Source of the DNA: Streptomyces termitum
GTDB lineage: Bacteria; Actinomycetota; Actinomycetes; Streptomycetales; Streptomycetaceae
Assembly: GCF_014650175.1 (NCBI RefSeq)
Contig: NZ_BMUL01000007.1
Coordinates: forward strand, 62,001-126,000
Direction: 5' to 3'
Length of the DNA stretch: 64,000 nt
Shown here piece after piece: positions 48,554 to 58,290 of this stretch. The translations under genes and the position numbers were made by a program. Every line of letters starts with the position of its first letter. Position 1 is the stretch's first letter. A model generated the notes under the pieces. It was not told the DNA's origin. It did not search any database and worked only from the letters and a program-made list of their open reading frames with translations.

Positions 48554-49573
48554 ATGAGCGACGCGCTCCTGAACGCCCTGGCCGAGGCGCTGGCCGGGCT
48601 GGTGACGGCGGTCGAGACCAGCGACGAGGAGGTGCTCGACCCGGACACGGCCGTGAAGTGGCTGGAACAGACCGGTCACGCCTTCGCCGGGCTCGGCGCC
48701 GCGGACCGGCGCGCGCTCGACGTCCTCTTCCGCGAGGTCGCGCTGCGGCAGCCCCCCGGGGCCTGGCGCGACGAGTTGGCACAGGTCTCCGAGGAGTTCG
48801 GCCTCGACCAGGACGACCACCACGCCACCCTCGACACCGTGGCCGAGGCGGCCCGGCGGTACGCGGACACCGTTCGCCGCGCCGATCCGGCGACGCCCGT
48901 GCCGACCTGCCCCGGCTGGGACCTCGGCGACCTGACCCGCCACCTCGGCACCGTCCACGGCTGGGCCGAGCACCTCGTGACCGCGCGCCCCGCCACCCGC
49001 GTCCGCCCCGGCGACCTCGCCCTCGACCCGCCGGCCGACCCCCTCGCGCGCCCCGACTGGTTCTCGGCGCGTGCCGACGGCTTCACCCGGGCCGCCCGCG
49101 CGGCCGACCCCGACGCGCCGGTGTGGTCGCCGGGCGCCGACCCGTCCGTACGCCACTACCCGCGCCACGTCCTCGCCGAGACGCTCGTCCACCTCGCCGA
49201 CGCCGAGATCGCACTCACCGGCACGGCCTGCCCGCTCGATCCGGGCGCGGCCGCCGACGCGCTCGACCACTTCCTCGCCACCGCGCCCCACGTTCCCTGG
49301 CTCGCCGAGCCGCTCGCCCACCTCGACCGCGACGGCGCCGTGCTCCGGCTCACCGCGCGCGACAGCCGCACCGTCTGGACGCTCGTCCTCGGCGGGGGCG
49401 GTTTCACATGGAGTCGAGGGAGCGCCAGGGGCACCCCGACCGCCGACGTGACGGCGGACGCGGGCGACCTGCTCCTGTTGCTGCACCGCCGGTACGGTGC
49501 CGACGACGCGCGCTTCACCCTCACCGGGGACCGCGGCCTCCTCGACGACTGGCTCGCGGCCGGAGGTCTCTGA
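48554..49573 (+). CDS. Maleylpyruvate isomerase-type mycothiol family protein with extra N-terminal domain
   Basis: 339 residues in two parts. Residues 1-85 (ALLNALAEALAGLVTAVETSDEEVLDPDTAVKWLEQTGHAFAGL in order) look like a separate small helical protein seen on its own in other Streptomyces. Residues 90-339 are a DinB/MDMPI-type mycothiol-dependent enzyme: VPTCPGWDLGDLTRHLGTVHGWAEHLV carries the metal-ligand histidine, and the LAETLVHLADAEIAL helix supplies the others. Mycothiol is the actinobacterial thiol, and the family performs thiol-assisted isomerisation or transfer. Start ATG 48554 with AGGGGAAA upstream. Reaction unknown; the two parts seem fused. Confidence 0.85.
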   Translation: MSDALLNALAEALAGLVTAVETSDEEVLDPDTAVKWLEQTGHAFAGLGAADRRALDVLFREVALRQPPGAWRDELAQVSEEFGLDQDDHHATLDTVAEAARRYADTVRRADPATPVPTCPGWDLGDLTRHLGTVHGWAEHLVTARPATRVRPGDLALDPPADPLARPDWFSARADGFTRAARAADPDAPVWSPGADPSVRHYPRHVLAETLVHLADAEIALTGTACPLDPGAAADALDHFLATAPHVPWLAEPLAHLDRDGAVLRLTARDSRTVWTLVLGGGGFTWSRGSARGTPTADVTADAGDLLLLLHRRYGADDARFTLTGDRGLLDDWLAAGGL

Positions 49574-49769
49574 AGCCGGACGGCGATGGGCGCCCGTGAC
49601 CTTTCGAGAGCGGATCGCCATCGGCGGCGGTTCTCGTGGCTGGACCGCGGTCGGCGTCGGCGACCTCGTGCCGGACGGGGAGGCGTCAACCGTATGCCGT
49701 CCGTCACCCTTCGCGGATTCGCGGCCGGGTGCGTACGGCCGTGGTCGCGCACGCGTCGCGCGCACGGGG

Positions 49770-49802
49770 AACGGCCCCGGGATCCGAGATCCCGGGGCCG
49801 TT
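49770..49802. terminator. Bidirectional terminator 49770-49802
   Basis: 15-bp perfect stem (49770-49784 with 49788-49802), 3-base loop, then TCGCTTTCC; between genes ending at 49573 and 49832. The remaining 190 bases of the gap show no gene. Confidence 0.8.
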
Positions 49803-49831
49803 CGCTTTCCGCAGGGGCGGTGCGGGCGGCG

Positions 49832-50851
49832 TTACGGTGCCGCCGGGCGTCCCACCAGCTCGCGGAGCACGTCCTCCATCGTGACCAGGCCGGTCAGCTT
49901 GCCGTCCTCGCCGAGCACGGCGGCCAGGTGGGTACGGCTGCGGCGCATCGCGGTCAGCACGTCGTCCAGCGGCGTGGCCGCCCGGACGCGGGCGATCGGA
50001 CGCAGCGCCGACACCGGGAACGGAAGGTCACGAGGGGTGATGTCCAGCGCGTCCTTGACGTGCAGGTAACCCAGGATGCGACGCCCGGAGTCGACGACGG
50101 GGAAACGGGAGAAGCCCGATTCCGCCGACAGCGACTCCAGCTCCTCCGGAGTGGTCCCCACCTGCGCGTACATCACCTTCTCCACCGGCATGACCACGTC
50201 CCGGACCGGACGGCGGCCCAGCTCCAGGGCGTCGTGCAGCCGCTCGGTCGCGCGGTCGTCGAGGAGGCCGGCGTCGCTCGCGTCGGTGACCATGCGGGCC
50301 AGTTCGTCGTCCGAGAACGTCGCGGACACCTCGTCCTTCGTCTCCACCCGCAGCAGCTTGAGCAGCGCGTTCGCGAAGGCGTTGATCGTGAAGATCACCG
50401 GTCGCAGGGCGCGCGCCAGGGCCACCAGCGGCGGGCCGAGGATCAGCGCGCTCTTGGCCGGTTCGGCCAGTGCGATGTTCTTCGGCACCATCTCGCCGAG
50501 CAGCATGTGCAGGTAGGTGGCGACGGTCAGCGCGATCACGAAGGAGATCGGGTGGACCAGGCCGTGCGGCACGCCGACGGCGTCGAAGACGGGCTCCAGC
50601 AGGCTCGCGATGGCGGGCTCCGCCACGATGCCGAGCACCAGGGTGCAGAGGGTGATGCCGAGCTGGGCCGCCGCGAGCAGGGCGGAGACATGCTCCAGAC
50701 CCCACACGACGCTGCGGGCCCGCCGGTCGCCGGCCTCGGCCAGCGGCTCGATCTGGCTGCGCCGGACCGAGATCAGGGCGAACTCGGCGCCGACGAAGAA
50801 CGCGTTCACGACCAGCGTGAGCAGGCCGATCATCAACTGGATCGCGATCAT
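49832..50851 (-). CDS. Hemolysin-family CNNM/CBS membrane protein (short)
   Basis: 339-residue protein: DUF21 membrane domain (residues 1-190, motifs FVGAEFALISVRRSQ, LAAAQLGITLCTLVLGIVAEP, LGEMVPKNIALAEP) and a pair of CBS domains (DVVMPVEKVMYAQVG ... GYLHVKDALDIT ... GLVTMEDVLRELVG). Members include CorC and CNNM transporters or regulators of magnesium and cobalt. It lacks the CorC_HlyC C-terminal domain that its upstream neighbour has. Start overlaps the neighbour's stop by 4 bases (ATGA), so the two paralogues are coupled and may form a heteromer. Confidence 0.92.
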   Translation of the reverse strand: MIAIQLMIGLLTLVVNAFFVGAEFALISVRRSQIEPLAEAGDRRARSVVWGLEHVSALLAAAQLGITLCTLVLGIVAEPAIASLLEPVFDAVGVPHGLVHPISFVIALTVATYLHMLLGEMVPKNIALAEPAKSALILGPPLVALARALRPVIFTINAFANALLKLLRVETKDEVSATFSDDELARMVTDASDAGLLDDRATERLHDALELGRRPVRDVVMPVEKVMYAQVGTTPEELESLSAESGFSRFPVVDSGRRILGYLHVKDALDITPRDLPFPVSALRPIARVRAATPLDDVLTAMRRSRTHLAAVLGEDGKLTGLVTMEDVLRELVGRPAAP

Positions 50852-52194
50852 CGGCGGGCCTCCCCGGTCTCGTCCCCGTCCGTCTCCTGAGGCAGCGGCG
50901 CGTGCAGCAGTACGCGCGCCGCGCGGCGTCCGGCGGCGTCGACGACGTCGAGGCGCCAGCCGCCCAGTTCCACGCTGTCGCCAACGGCCGGGATCCGGCC
51001 CAGGTCGGTGGCGAGCACGCCCGCGAGGGTCTCGTACGGCCCGTCAGGGACCTTCAGTCCGATGCGTTCCAACTGGTCGGTACGAGCGGCTCCGTCGGCC
51101 GACCACAGCGCGCGGCCGTTCTCGTCCGCGCCCGCCCGCGCCAGGTCCGGCGTCTCGTGCGGGTCGTGCTCGTCGCGCACCTCGCCGACGACCTCCTCGA
51201 CGATGTCCTCCAGGGTCGCGACCCCGGCCGTGCCGCCGTACTCGTCGATGACGACGGCCATCGTCTGCTTGCCGGAGAGCCGGTCGAGCAGCTTGTCCAC
51301 AGTCAGCGTCTCGGGCACGAGCAGCGGCTCGCGCGCGATGTCGCCGACGCGGCGCCGCCTGCGCTCCTCGGCCGGTATGGCCAGGACGTCCTTGATGTGG
51401 GCGATGCCCACGACGGTGTCGAGGTTGCCGCGGTAGACGGGGAAGCGGGACAGACCGGTGGCGCGGGTCGCGTTGGCGACGTCCTCCGCGGTGGCCTGCA
51501 CCTCCAGCGCGGTCACCTGGACGCGCGGGGTCATCACGTTCTCGGCGGTCAGCTCGGCCAGGTTCAGGGTGCGCACGAACAGCTCGGCGGTGTCCGCCTC
51601 CAGCGCGCCCTCCTTCGCGGAGTGGCGTGCGAGCGCCACCAGCTCCTGCGGGGAGCGCGCGGACGCCAGCTCCTCGGCCGGCTCCATGCCGAGACGGCGC
51701 AGGATCCGGTTGGCGGTGTTGTTGAGGTGGCTGATCAGCGGTTTGAAGGCGGCGGTGAACACGCGCTGGGGCGTGGCCACGACCTTGGCGACCGCGAGCG
51801 GAGAGGAGATCGCCCAGTTCTTGGGGACCAGCTCGCCGACCACCATGAGGACCACGGTGGACAGGGCGGTGCCGAGCACCAGGGCGATGGAGGAGGCCAC
51901 GGCGGGGGAGAGGCCGAGGGCCTCGACCGGGCCGCGGATCAGCTTGGAGATGGAGGGCTCGGACAGCATGCCGACGACCAGGTTGGTCACGGTGATGCCC
52001 AGCTGGGCTCCGGAGAGCTGGAACGTGAGCGACTTGACGGCCTTGAGCGCGCCGGCCGCGCCGCGTTCGCCGCGCTCGACGGCTTTCTCCAGCTCGCTCC
52101 GTTCGACGGTGGTCAGTGAGAACTCCGCCGCCACGAACGCGCCGCACGTGACGGAGAGGAGCAGCGCCACCAGGAGCAGAAGCACTTCGGTCAT
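50848..52194 (-). CDS. Hemolysin-family CNNM/CorC membrane protein (long)
   Basis: 448-residue paralogue of the downstream gene. DUF21 membrane domain (residues 1-195: GAFVAAEFSLTTVERSELE, LSGAQLGITVTNLVVGMLSEPS, VGELVPKNWAISSP), CBS pair (ENVMTPRVQVTALE ... GIAHIKDVLAI ... MAVVIDEYGGTAGVATLEDIVEEVVGEVRDEHD) and a CorC_HlyC transporter-associated domain (residues ~340-430). Probably exports or senses divalent cations such as magnesium. First gene of a two-gene unit. The upstream region to 52414 carries AT-richer sequence (TTCTATGGTAAAG near 52360) and no gene. Confidence 0.92.
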   Translation of the reverse strand: MTEVLLLLVALLLSVTCGAFVAAEFSLTTVERSELEKAVERGERGAAGALKAVKSLTFQLSGAQLGITVTNLVVGMLSEPSISKLIRGPVEALGLSPAVASSIALVLGTALSTVVLMVVGELVPKNWAISSPLAVAKVVATPQRVFTAAFKPLISHLNNTANRILRRLGMEPAEELASARSPQELVALARHSAKEGALEADTAELFVRTLNLAELTAENVMTPRVQVTALEVQATAEDVANATRATGLSRFPVYRGNLDTVVGIAHIKDVLAIPAEERRRRRVGDIAREPLLVPETLTVDKLLDRLSGKQTMAVVIDEYGGTAGVATLEDIVEEVVGEVRDEHDPHETPDLARAGADENGRALWSADGAARTDQLERIGLKVPDGPYETLAGVLATDLGRIPAVGDSVELGGWRLDVVDAAGRRAARVLLHAPLPQETDGDETGEARR

Positions 52195-52413
52195 CGGTTC
52201 ACCTCCGTCCCATGATCGGGCAGGGGGAGGGGGAACGCGCGATGTCGGCCGCCGGAATCGGGACCGGTGCTCTGTCGGACGGAGGTATCGGCACTACTGG
52301 GGGGCTCGCCCATGGGCGGACGTTCACACCTTTCGGTCGTCAGATCTGCGGGAAGGAGATTCTATGGTAAAGGATGGGCAAAGTAGCGGGTAGATCGTTC
52401 CAGGTGTGCATGA

Positions 52414-52839
52414 TCACGCCGGAAAAGGTTTCACCCAGCGACGCCACTGCTCCTGCCGTTCGTACCCCGCCGAGGCCCATGCGTGCTGCGCCCGCTCGTT
52501 CGCCTCCAGGACCATCGCGTCGCAGCGGCGCCCGCCCAGCGCGGCGAATCGTTCCTCCGCCGCCTTCAGGAGGGCCTTCGACAGACCGCGCCTGCGGTAC
52601 GAGGGGAGCACCGCGAGCCGGTAGAGCGAAGCGCGCCAACCGTCCCAGCCGGCGATCACGGAGCCGACGATCCGGTCCCCGTCGACGGCGAGGATCAGGG
52701 CCTCCGGATCGCGTTCGAGCAGACGGGTCACCCCACCGAGGTCGTCGGAGATGGAGGTGCCCTCGGCGGACTCCCGCCAGAAGGCGAGCACGGACGCGGC
52801 ATCGGCGGGCTCGGCCGCACGGAGACGTATGTCGATCAT
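52414..52839 (-). CDS. GNAT-family N-acetyltransferase
   Basis: 141-residue single-domain acetyltransferase. The acetyl-CoA binding motif YRLAVLPSYRRRGLSKALLKAAEERFAALG (R-R-X-G-L type) sits at residues 70-99, and VLEANERAQHAWASAGYERQ at the C-terminus is typical. ATG 52837-52839 agrees with the fold start (MIDIRLRAAEPADAASVL); longer upstream readings are unconserved. Acceptor unknown. Confidence 0.9.
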   Translation of the reverse strand: MIDIRLRAAEPADAASVLAFWRESAEGTSISDDLGGVTRLLERDPEALILAVDGDRIVGSVIAGWDGWRASLYRLAVLPSYRRRGLSKALLKAAEERFAALGGRRCDAMVLEANERAQHAWASAGYERQEQWRRWVKPFPA

Positions 52840-52982
52840 TGCCAGATACCACCATGCGGTCATGGCGGTCGCCAGCACATTCCGTTCCGTGGACCGGGGG
52901 CCACGCACGCGTGCGATGGACCCTTTCGCGGTTCGTGCGGTGTCCGTCCGTTCGGCGTCGGCGTCAACCCCGTGTGCGGGCC

Positions 52983-53327
52983 TCACCCGGCGACGAAGCA
53001 GAACTCGTTGCCCTCCGGGTCGCGCATCACCTGGAAGGAACCCTGCGCGTCGGTGACGAGCCCGCCGACCCGGACCGCGCCGCGCGGCAGCACCTCGTCG
53101 GCCGCCGCCTCCGGATCGGGCACCTCCAGGTCCAGGTGCAGCCGGTTCTTCGCGGACTTCCCCTCGGGCACCCGCTGGAACGCGATCCGTACGAAGCCCG
53201 GCGGCTCGACGTACGACCAGTCGGGGCTCCGGTCGACGGGGTCCCCGCCGAGGAGCCCCGCCCAGAAGCGGACCAGCGCGGCCGGGTCGCCGCAGTCGAG
53301 GACGAGTTCCTGTACCTGTGCGCGCAT
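52983..53327 (-). CDS. VOC-family (glyoxalase/bleomycin resistance-like) protein
   Basis: 114-residue half-type VOC protein. ELVLDCGDPAALVRFWAGLLG forms the first beta-alpha-beta unit; RLHLDLEVPDPEAAADEVLPRGAV and VMRDPEGNEFCFV (metal glutamate) form the second. Such small VOC proteins dimerise to make a metal site and are dioxygenase-, isomerase- or drug-binding types. TAGGGT at 53334-53339 (reverse strand) lies six bases before the ATG, so it is probably leaderless. Function unknown. Confidence 0.9.
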   Translation of the reverse strand: MRAQVQELVLDCGDPAALVRFWAGLLGGDPVDRSPDWSYVEPPGFVRIAFQRVPEGKSAKNRLHLDLEVPDPEAAADEVLPRGAVRVGGLVTDAQGSFQVMRDPEGNEFCFVAG

Positions 53328-53366
53328 CCCCTCACCCTAGGGAGCGAAGAGGCACGGGGCACGCGT

Positions 53367-54089
53367 TCAGGGGCGGATGCCCAACGCGCGCGTGAAGGCG
53401 CCCGCGTCCCACTCGCCGCCCAACGCCGGCGCCAGCCAGTCGGCCGCCGCCGCGCGGAACGCCGCGGGCTCCAGGCGGCCCACACCCTCCGGGATCGCGC
53501 CGAGCAGCGGAGCGCCCGCCACCCGGGGCAGATCTGTGAGATTGCACAATGCCGCGAGGTCCGGGGCCGCCGGCCAGCTCCCGACCACCACGCCCAGCTG
53601 CTCGATCCCGCGCGACCGCAGGGCCTCGGCCGTCAGCGCGGTCGAGTTGAGCGTCCCGAGGCCGGCCGGGGCGACGACGAGCACGGGCGCGCCGAGCAGG
53701 CCCGCCACGTCGGCGAGCGTGCCGCCGTCCTCGTCGAAGCGCACGAGCAGGCCGCCCGCGCCCTCGACGAGCACCAGGTCGTGCTCCTCCGCCAGTACCC
53801 GCGCCGCCTCGGCGGTCCGCGCGGGGCCGACCGGGGCCATGCCCGCCCGCCGGGCGGCGGTGTCCGGGGCGAGGGGCTCGGGGTAGCGCGCCAGCTCCGC
53901 CGAGGTCTTCGCGCCCGAGAGCCGTACGACCTCGTCCGCGTCGCCGTGCTCCCGCGCGGTCAGCCCGGTCTGCGCGGGCTTGAGGACCGCGACGGACCGG
54001 CCGGCGGCGACGGCCGCGGCGGCGACGGCCGCCGTGACGACCGTCTTCCCGATCTCCGTCCCCGTCCCGCTGACGACGATGATGCCCAT
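53367..54089 (-). CDS. bioD: Dethiobiotin synthase
   Basis: ATP-dependent carboxylase closing the ureido ring in 7,8-diaminopelargonate to make dethiobiotin. The P-loop VVSGTGTEIGKTVVTAAV (residues 5-22) is complete, the substrate loop KPAQTG (residues ~37-42) and VLVEGAGGLLVRFDEDG follow. 240 residues is normal for actinobacteria. Last gene of bioB-bioA-bioD on the reverse strand, 110 bases after bioA with a GAAGGA ribosome site. Its start is unambiguous (MGIIVVSGTGTE). Confidence 0.94.
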   Translation of the reverse strand: MGIIVVSGTGTEIGKTVVTAAVAAAAVAAGRSVAVLKPAQTGLTAREHGDADEVVRLSGAKTSAELARYPEPLAPDTAARRAGMAPVGPARTAEAARVLAEEHDLVLVEGAGGLLVRFDEDGGTLADVAGLLGAPVLVVAPAGLGTLNSTALTAEALRSRGIEQLGVVVGSWPAAPDLAALCNLTDLPRVAGAPLLGAIPEGVGRLEPAAFRAAAADWLAPALGGEWDAGAFTRALGIRP

Positions 54090-54199
54090 GCTCTGTGTCC
54101 TTCTCGTCTCGTACGAACGTGCCGACCACCTGACGTGCTGATAACCCGACGCGCCGACCGGTGGGCCGGCGCGCCGGTGCCCCGGCGCCGGAGCGCCGG

Positions 54200-55486
54200 T
54201 CAGCCCGCGGTCGCGGCGGCGCGCACCGCCGCGCAGATCCGGGCCAGGTCGTCGTCACCCGTCACGTACGGCGGCATCGTGTAGACGAGGTCCCGGAAGG
54301 GGCGCAGCCACACGCCCTCCCGGACCGCCGCCCGGGTCGCCGCCGCCATGTCGACGTCGTGGTCGAGCTGGACGACCCCGATCGCGCCGAGCACCCGCAC
54401 GTCACGGACGCCGGGCACGTCCTCCGTGCCCGCGAGCCCTTCGCGTAGTCCGCTCTCGATCCGCTTGACCTCCCGCTCCCAGTCCTGGGAGAGAAGGAGG
54501 TCGATCGAGGCGCAGGCGATCGCCGAGGCCAGCGGGTTGCCCATGAAGGTCGGACCGTGCGCGAGCACGGGCACGTCACCCTTCGAGATGCCGTCGGCGA
54601 CCTCGCTCGTGCAGAGCGTCGCCGCCATCGAAAGGTAACCGCCCGTCAACGCCTTGCCCAGACACATCACATCGGGTGACACCCCGGCCTGGTCGGCGGC
54701 GAACAGCGTGCCCGTCCGGCCGAAGCCGGTCGCGATCTCGTCGAAGACGAGGAGCACGCCGTGCGCGTCGCACGCCTCGCGCAGCACCCGCAGGTAGGCC
54801 GGATCGTGGAAGCGCATCCCGCCCGCGCCCTGGACGACCGGCTCCACGATCACCGCGGCGAGCTCGTCCGCGTGCCGGGCGATCGCGTCGCGGAGCAGTT
54901 GCGCGTACGACTCCTCGTACGCGGTCGGCGGGGCGTCCACGAACACCTGCTGCTGGAGCACGCCCGACCACAGCTGGTGCATCCCGCCCTCGGGGTCGCA
55001 CACCGACATCGGCTGCCAGGTGTCGCCGTGGTACCCGCCGCGCCAGGTGAGCAGCCGCCGCTTCGCGGGCCGTCCGAGCGAACGCCAGTACTGCAGGCAC
55101 ATCTTGGCCGCGACCTCGACCGACACGGAGCCGGAGTCGCTGAGGAAGACGTGCCGCAGCGGTTCGGGCGTGATCTCGACGAGACGGGCCGCGAGCCGCA
55201 CGGCCGGCTCGTGGGTGAGCCCGCCGAACATGACGTGGCTCATCCGGTCGAGCTGCCCGCGCGCCGCCTCGTTGAGCACAGGGTGGTTGTAGCCGTGCAC
55301 AGCCGACCACCACGAGGACATGCCGTCGACCAGGTCGGACCGTCCTTCCACCGGCTCGGCGAGGTGCAGACGCACACCGGACGCGGACGCGACCACCAGT
55401 GGCTCCGTACGGCCCGGCATGGGGCCGTACGGATGCCACACGTGCGCCCGGTCCAGGGCGAGGAGTTCGTCGTTGCGCATCGTCAC
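54200..55486 (-). CDS. bioA: Adenosylmethionine--8-amino-7-oxononanoate aminotransferase
   Basis: PLP class III aminotransferase that uses SAM as amino donor for the KAPA to DAPA step of biotin synthesis. Features: HVWHPYGPM at the N-terminus, [64 protein letters not shown] and the PLP lysine in [16 protein letters not shown]. 428 residues is standard. It begins 3-4 bases after the bioB stop (GTG 55486, or ATG 55480), so translation is coupled. Confidence 0.95.
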   Translation of the reverse strand: MTMRNDELLALDRAHVWHPYGPMPGRTEPLVVASASGVRLHLAEPVEGRSDLVDGMSSWWSAVHGYNHPVLNEAARGQLDRMSHVMFGGLTHEPAVRLAARLVEITPEPLRHVFLSDSGSVSVEVAAKMCLQYWRSLGRPAKRRLLTWRGGYHGDTWQPMSVCDPEGGMHQLWSGVLQQQVFVDAPPTAYEESYAQLLRDAIARHADELAAVIVEPVVQGAGGMRFHDPAYLRVLREACDAHGVLLVFDEIATGFGRTGTLFAADQAGVSPDVMCLGKALTGGYLSMAATLCTSEVADGISKGDVPVLAHGPTFMGNPLASAIACASIDLLLSQDWEREVKRIESGLREGLAGTEDVPGVRDVRVLGAIGVVQLDHDVDMAAATRAAVREGVWLRPFRDLVYTMPPYVTGDDDLARICAAVRAAATAG

Positions 55487-55489
55487 CCG

Positions 55490-56749
55490 TTACGCGTTCG
55501 GGGCGAGGTCCGTGCCGGCGCCGCGGCGGCGCACCGCCACCAGGTCGGTTCGCGCCTCCGAGGCAGAAGCAGAGGCGGCGGCGGGAGCGGCGGCCGGGGC
55601 CTCCGCGTGGCCGCCGCATGGACCACAGCCGCCACCGGCCGCCGCGTCCGTGTGCCCGCCGCAGCCGGCCGACGCCTCGGAACCGCAGCCGCCACCCGCC
55701 GGGGCGTGCGAGCCGCAGCCACCGCCCGCCGCCGCGAGCGCGTCGGCGCGGTGCGCGGGCAGCGTGGTCGTGCCCGCGCCCTCCACCTCGAAGCCGGCGT
55801 CCGCGATCATGTCCAGGTCGGCCCGGCCCGCCTGGCCCTCACTGGTCAGGTAGTCGCCCAGGAAGATCGAGTTGGCGATGTGCAGCGCCAGCGGCTGCAT
55901 CGACCGCAGGTGCACCTCGCGGCCGCCCGCGATCCGCACCTCCACGTCGGGGCAGACGAAGCGGACCATGGCGAGGATTCGCAGGCAGCGCTGGGGGGTG
56001 AGGTTCCACTCCTTCGCCAGCGGCGTGCCCTCGAACGGGATCAGGAAGTTGACCGGCACCGAGTCCGAGTCCAGCTCGCGCAGCGCGAACACCACGTCGA
56101 CCAGGTCCTCGTCGGCCTCGCCCATGCCCGCGATCAGGCCCGAGCAGGCCGACAGGCCCGCCGCGTGCGCCTTCTGCACGGTGTCCACCCGGTCCGCGTA
56201 CGTGTGGGTCTTGGTGATCCCGCCGTACGTCGCCTCGGAGGTGTTGAGGTTGTGGTTGTACGCGTCGGCGCCCGCCGACTTCAGCCGCTCGGCCTGGCCG
56301 TCGGAGAGCAGCCCGAGGCAGGCGCACACCTCGACGCCCTCGTTCTGCTCCTTGATGGTCTCGATGGTCCTGCCGACGCGCTCCACGTCGCGGTCGGTCG
56401 GCCCCCGGCCGCTCGCCACCAGGCAGACCCGCTTCGCGCCGCCCGCGATGCCCGCCGCCGCGGCCTCGGACGCCTCGCCGGGCTTCAGCCACGTGTACTT
56501 GAGGATGTCGGCCTTGGAACCGAGCCGCTGCGAACAGTACGAGCAGTCCTCGGGGCACAGCCCGGACTTCAGGTTGACGAGGTAGTTCAGCTTCACCCGC
56601 CGCCCGAACCACTGCCGGCGCACCTTGCCGGCGGCCGCCACCACATCGAGCAGTTCGTCGTCGGAGGTCGCCAGTACGGCGAGCGCCTCTTCACGGGTCG
56701 GCGACTCGCGCCGCAGCCCCTTCTCCACCAGCGTGTTCAGCAGGTCCAT
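55490..56749 (-). CDS. bioB: Biotin synthase with Cys/His-rich C-terminal tail
   Basis: Radical-SAM enzyme inserting sulfur into dethiobiotin. The [4Fe-4S] motif CPEDCSYC is at residues 65-72 (Cys 65, 69, 72), with [15 protein letters not shown] and the sulfur-donor cluster residues further on. The catalytic barrel ends near residue 335. A tail of about 80 residues follows, Gly/Ala rich, with Cys at 345, 355, 363, 375, 378 and His at 348, 366, 381. This could bind metal or store sulfur; E. coli BioB lacks it. ATG 56747-56749 is taken as start ([11 protein letters not shown]) with AGGA upstream. First gene of the bioBAD operon, divergent from bioF. Confidence 0.94.
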   Translation of the reverse strand: MDLLNTLVEKGLRRESPTREEALAVLATSDDELLDVVAAAGKVRRQWFGRRVKLNYLVNLKSGLCPEDCSYCSQRLGSKADILKYTWLKPGEASEAAAAGIAGGAKRVCLVASGRGPTDRDVERVGRTIETIKEQNEGVEVCACLGLLSDGQAERLKSAGADAYNHNLNTSEATYGGITKTHTYADRVDTVQKAHAAGLSACSGLIAGMGEADEDLVDVVFALRELDSDSVPVNFLIPFEGTPLAKEWNLTPQRCLRILAMVRFVCPDVEVRIAGGREVHLRSMQPLALHIANSIFLGDYLTSEGQAGRADLDMIADAGFEVEGAGTTTLPAHRADALAAAGGGCGSHAPAGGGCGSEASAGCGGHTDAAAGGGCGPCGGHAEAPAAAPAAASASASEARTDLVAVRRRGAGTDLAPNA

Positions 56750-56892
56750 AAGGGCTGATCCTGGCCTACCGCACGGCCCTGGGCCAAGGAGGAACTGAAC
56801 AAACGGCCCGGATAGAGGTGTGTGTATGACCACATCACGACCACGGCCTTCTGCCGTTAGGGTCTGTGCGCTGCCTACAAAAGGATCGCCGC
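56750..56892. promoter_or_regulatory. bioB/bioF divergent control region
   Basis: Holds promoters for both directions: forward TAGGGT at about 56857-56862 for bioF, and an A/T-richer stretch with TGTGTGTATGACCACA (near 56818). GAACTGAACAAAC near 56790 recalls a half-site, but I found no clear full palindrome for a known biotin regulator. Confidence 0.4.
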
Positions 56893-58116
56893 ATGCCCGA
56901 GGCCCGTCCGACCCCGAGCCCGACCCCCGGGCGGAGCCCGGAACGGCCGCCGGCCGCCGCGACCGGGCGCCGTACCGCCTTCGCCTGGACCGAGACCGAG
57001 GCGCACCGCAGGGCCGAGGCCGGACTCGTACGGCGGCTGAGGCCCCGCCCGGCCGAATCGGACCTCCTCGACCTGGCGAGCAACGACTACCTGGGCCTCA
57101 CCCGGCGCGCCGAGGTCACCGAAGCCGCCGCCGAGGCGGCCCGCCGCTGGGGCGCCGGCGCGACCGGCTCCCGCCTGGTCACCGGCACGACCCGGCTGCA
57201 CACCCGGCTCGAACGCGAACTCGCCGATTTCTGCGGCTTCGAGGCCGCCCTCGTCTTCTCCTCCGGTTACGCGGCCAACCTCGCCGTGCTCACCGCGCTC
57301 GGCGGTCCGGACGCCCTGATCGTCTCCGACGCGGCCAACCACGCCTCGATCGTGGACGGCTGCCGGCTCGCCCGGGCCGAGACGGCGGTGGTGCCGCACG
57401 CCGACCCCGAGGCCGTACGCAAGACCCTGGAGGCGCACTCCGGGCGGCGGGCGCTCGCCGTGAGCGACTCTGTCTTCTCCGTCGACGGCGACCGGGCCCC
57501 GCTGGAGGAGCTCGCCGCCGCCTGCCGGGAGCACGGCGCGGGCATCGTCCTCGACGACGCGCACGGGTTCGGCGTGCTCGGCGTGGGCGGCCGGGGCGCC
57601 CCACGCGGCGCCGGACTCGCGGGTGACGAGGACGTGGTGGCCACGCTCACCCTCTCCAAGTCGCTCGGTAGCCAGGGCGGGGCGGTCCTCGGCCCGGCGC
57701 GGGTGATCGAACACCTCGTCAACACCGCGCGCACCTTCATCTTCGACACGGGACTCGCGCCGGCCGCCGCGGGCGGGGCGCTCGCGAGCCTGCGCCTGAT
57801 CGCCGCCGAACCGAACCTCGCCGCGCGGGCGCGCACGGTCGCGGCCGCGCTGCACGGCCTGCTCACCGGGGCCGGGTTCACCTCGGCCCGCCCGGACGCG
57901 GCCGTGGTGTCGGTTCGCGCGCCGGGGCCCGAGGAGGCGCTGCGCTGGGCGGCGGACTGCCGTGAGCAGGGCCTGTCCGTGGGCTGCTTCCGGCCGCCGT
58001 CCGTCCCCGACGGCGTCTCCCGGCTGCGGCTGACCGCCCGCGCGAACCTGTCCGACGCGGAGATCGATCGCGCGGTCGCGACGATCGTCCGGACGGCCCC
58101 GCCCGGAGCCCGCTGA
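56893..58116 (+). CDS. bioF: 8-amino-7-oxononanoate synthase
   Basis: PLP-dependent alpha-oxoamine synthase joining alanine and pimeloyl thioester, the first committed step of biotin ring assembly. Seen: [70 protein letters not shown] and the Schiff-base lysine in [15 protein letters not shown]. 407 residues with a Pro-rich N-terminal extension of about 25 residues. ATG 56893 has AAAAGGA upstream; an in-frame ATG 56866 lacks a site. Divergent from bioBAD, so the whole late pathway is at this locus. Confidence 0.94.
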   Translation: MPEARPTPSPTPGRSPERPPAAATGRRTAFAWTETEAHRRAEAGLVRRLRPRPAESDLLDLASNDYLGLTRRAEVTEAAAEAARRWGAGATGSRLVTGTTRLHTRLERELADFCGFEAALVFSSGYAANLAVLTALGGPDALIVSDAANHASIVDGCRLARAETAVVPHADPEAVRKTLEAHSGRRALAVSDSVFSVDGDRAPLEELAAACREHGAGIVLDDAHGFGVLGVGGRGAPRGAGLAGDEDVVATLTLSKSLGSQGGAVLGPARVIEHLVNTARTFIFDTGLAPAAAGGALASLRLIAAEPNLAARARTVAAALHGLLTGAGFTSARPDAAVVSVRAPGPEEALRWAADCREQGLSVGCFRPPSVPDGVSRLRLTARANLSDAEIDRAVATIVRTAPPGAR

Positions 58117-58290
58117 GCCGACGGGACGGCGGGGCGACCGGCCGGGCGGGACGCGCGGGGCGCTCGGGACGTGTGGGGCGGGGGCGTACGCGACGGGTGT
58201 GTGAGTACGCCAAAGTCGTTTCGTGGGGCGAGAGTTCACCGCTTCGGGCGACAGAACCGGGCGTATAAGGGGCATATCTCAGGAGAACGG

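Noticed and set aside
46204..49599. Forward reading of over 1100 codons antisense to purB and the SGNH gene
   Set aside because: It spans purB antisense, an intergenic region and an out-of-frame reading of the mycothiol-family gene; no family features.
56750..56892. Known biotin-repressor operator (BioQ or BirA type)
   Set aside because: Only a GAAC half-site-like piece was visible; no palindrome good enough to name.
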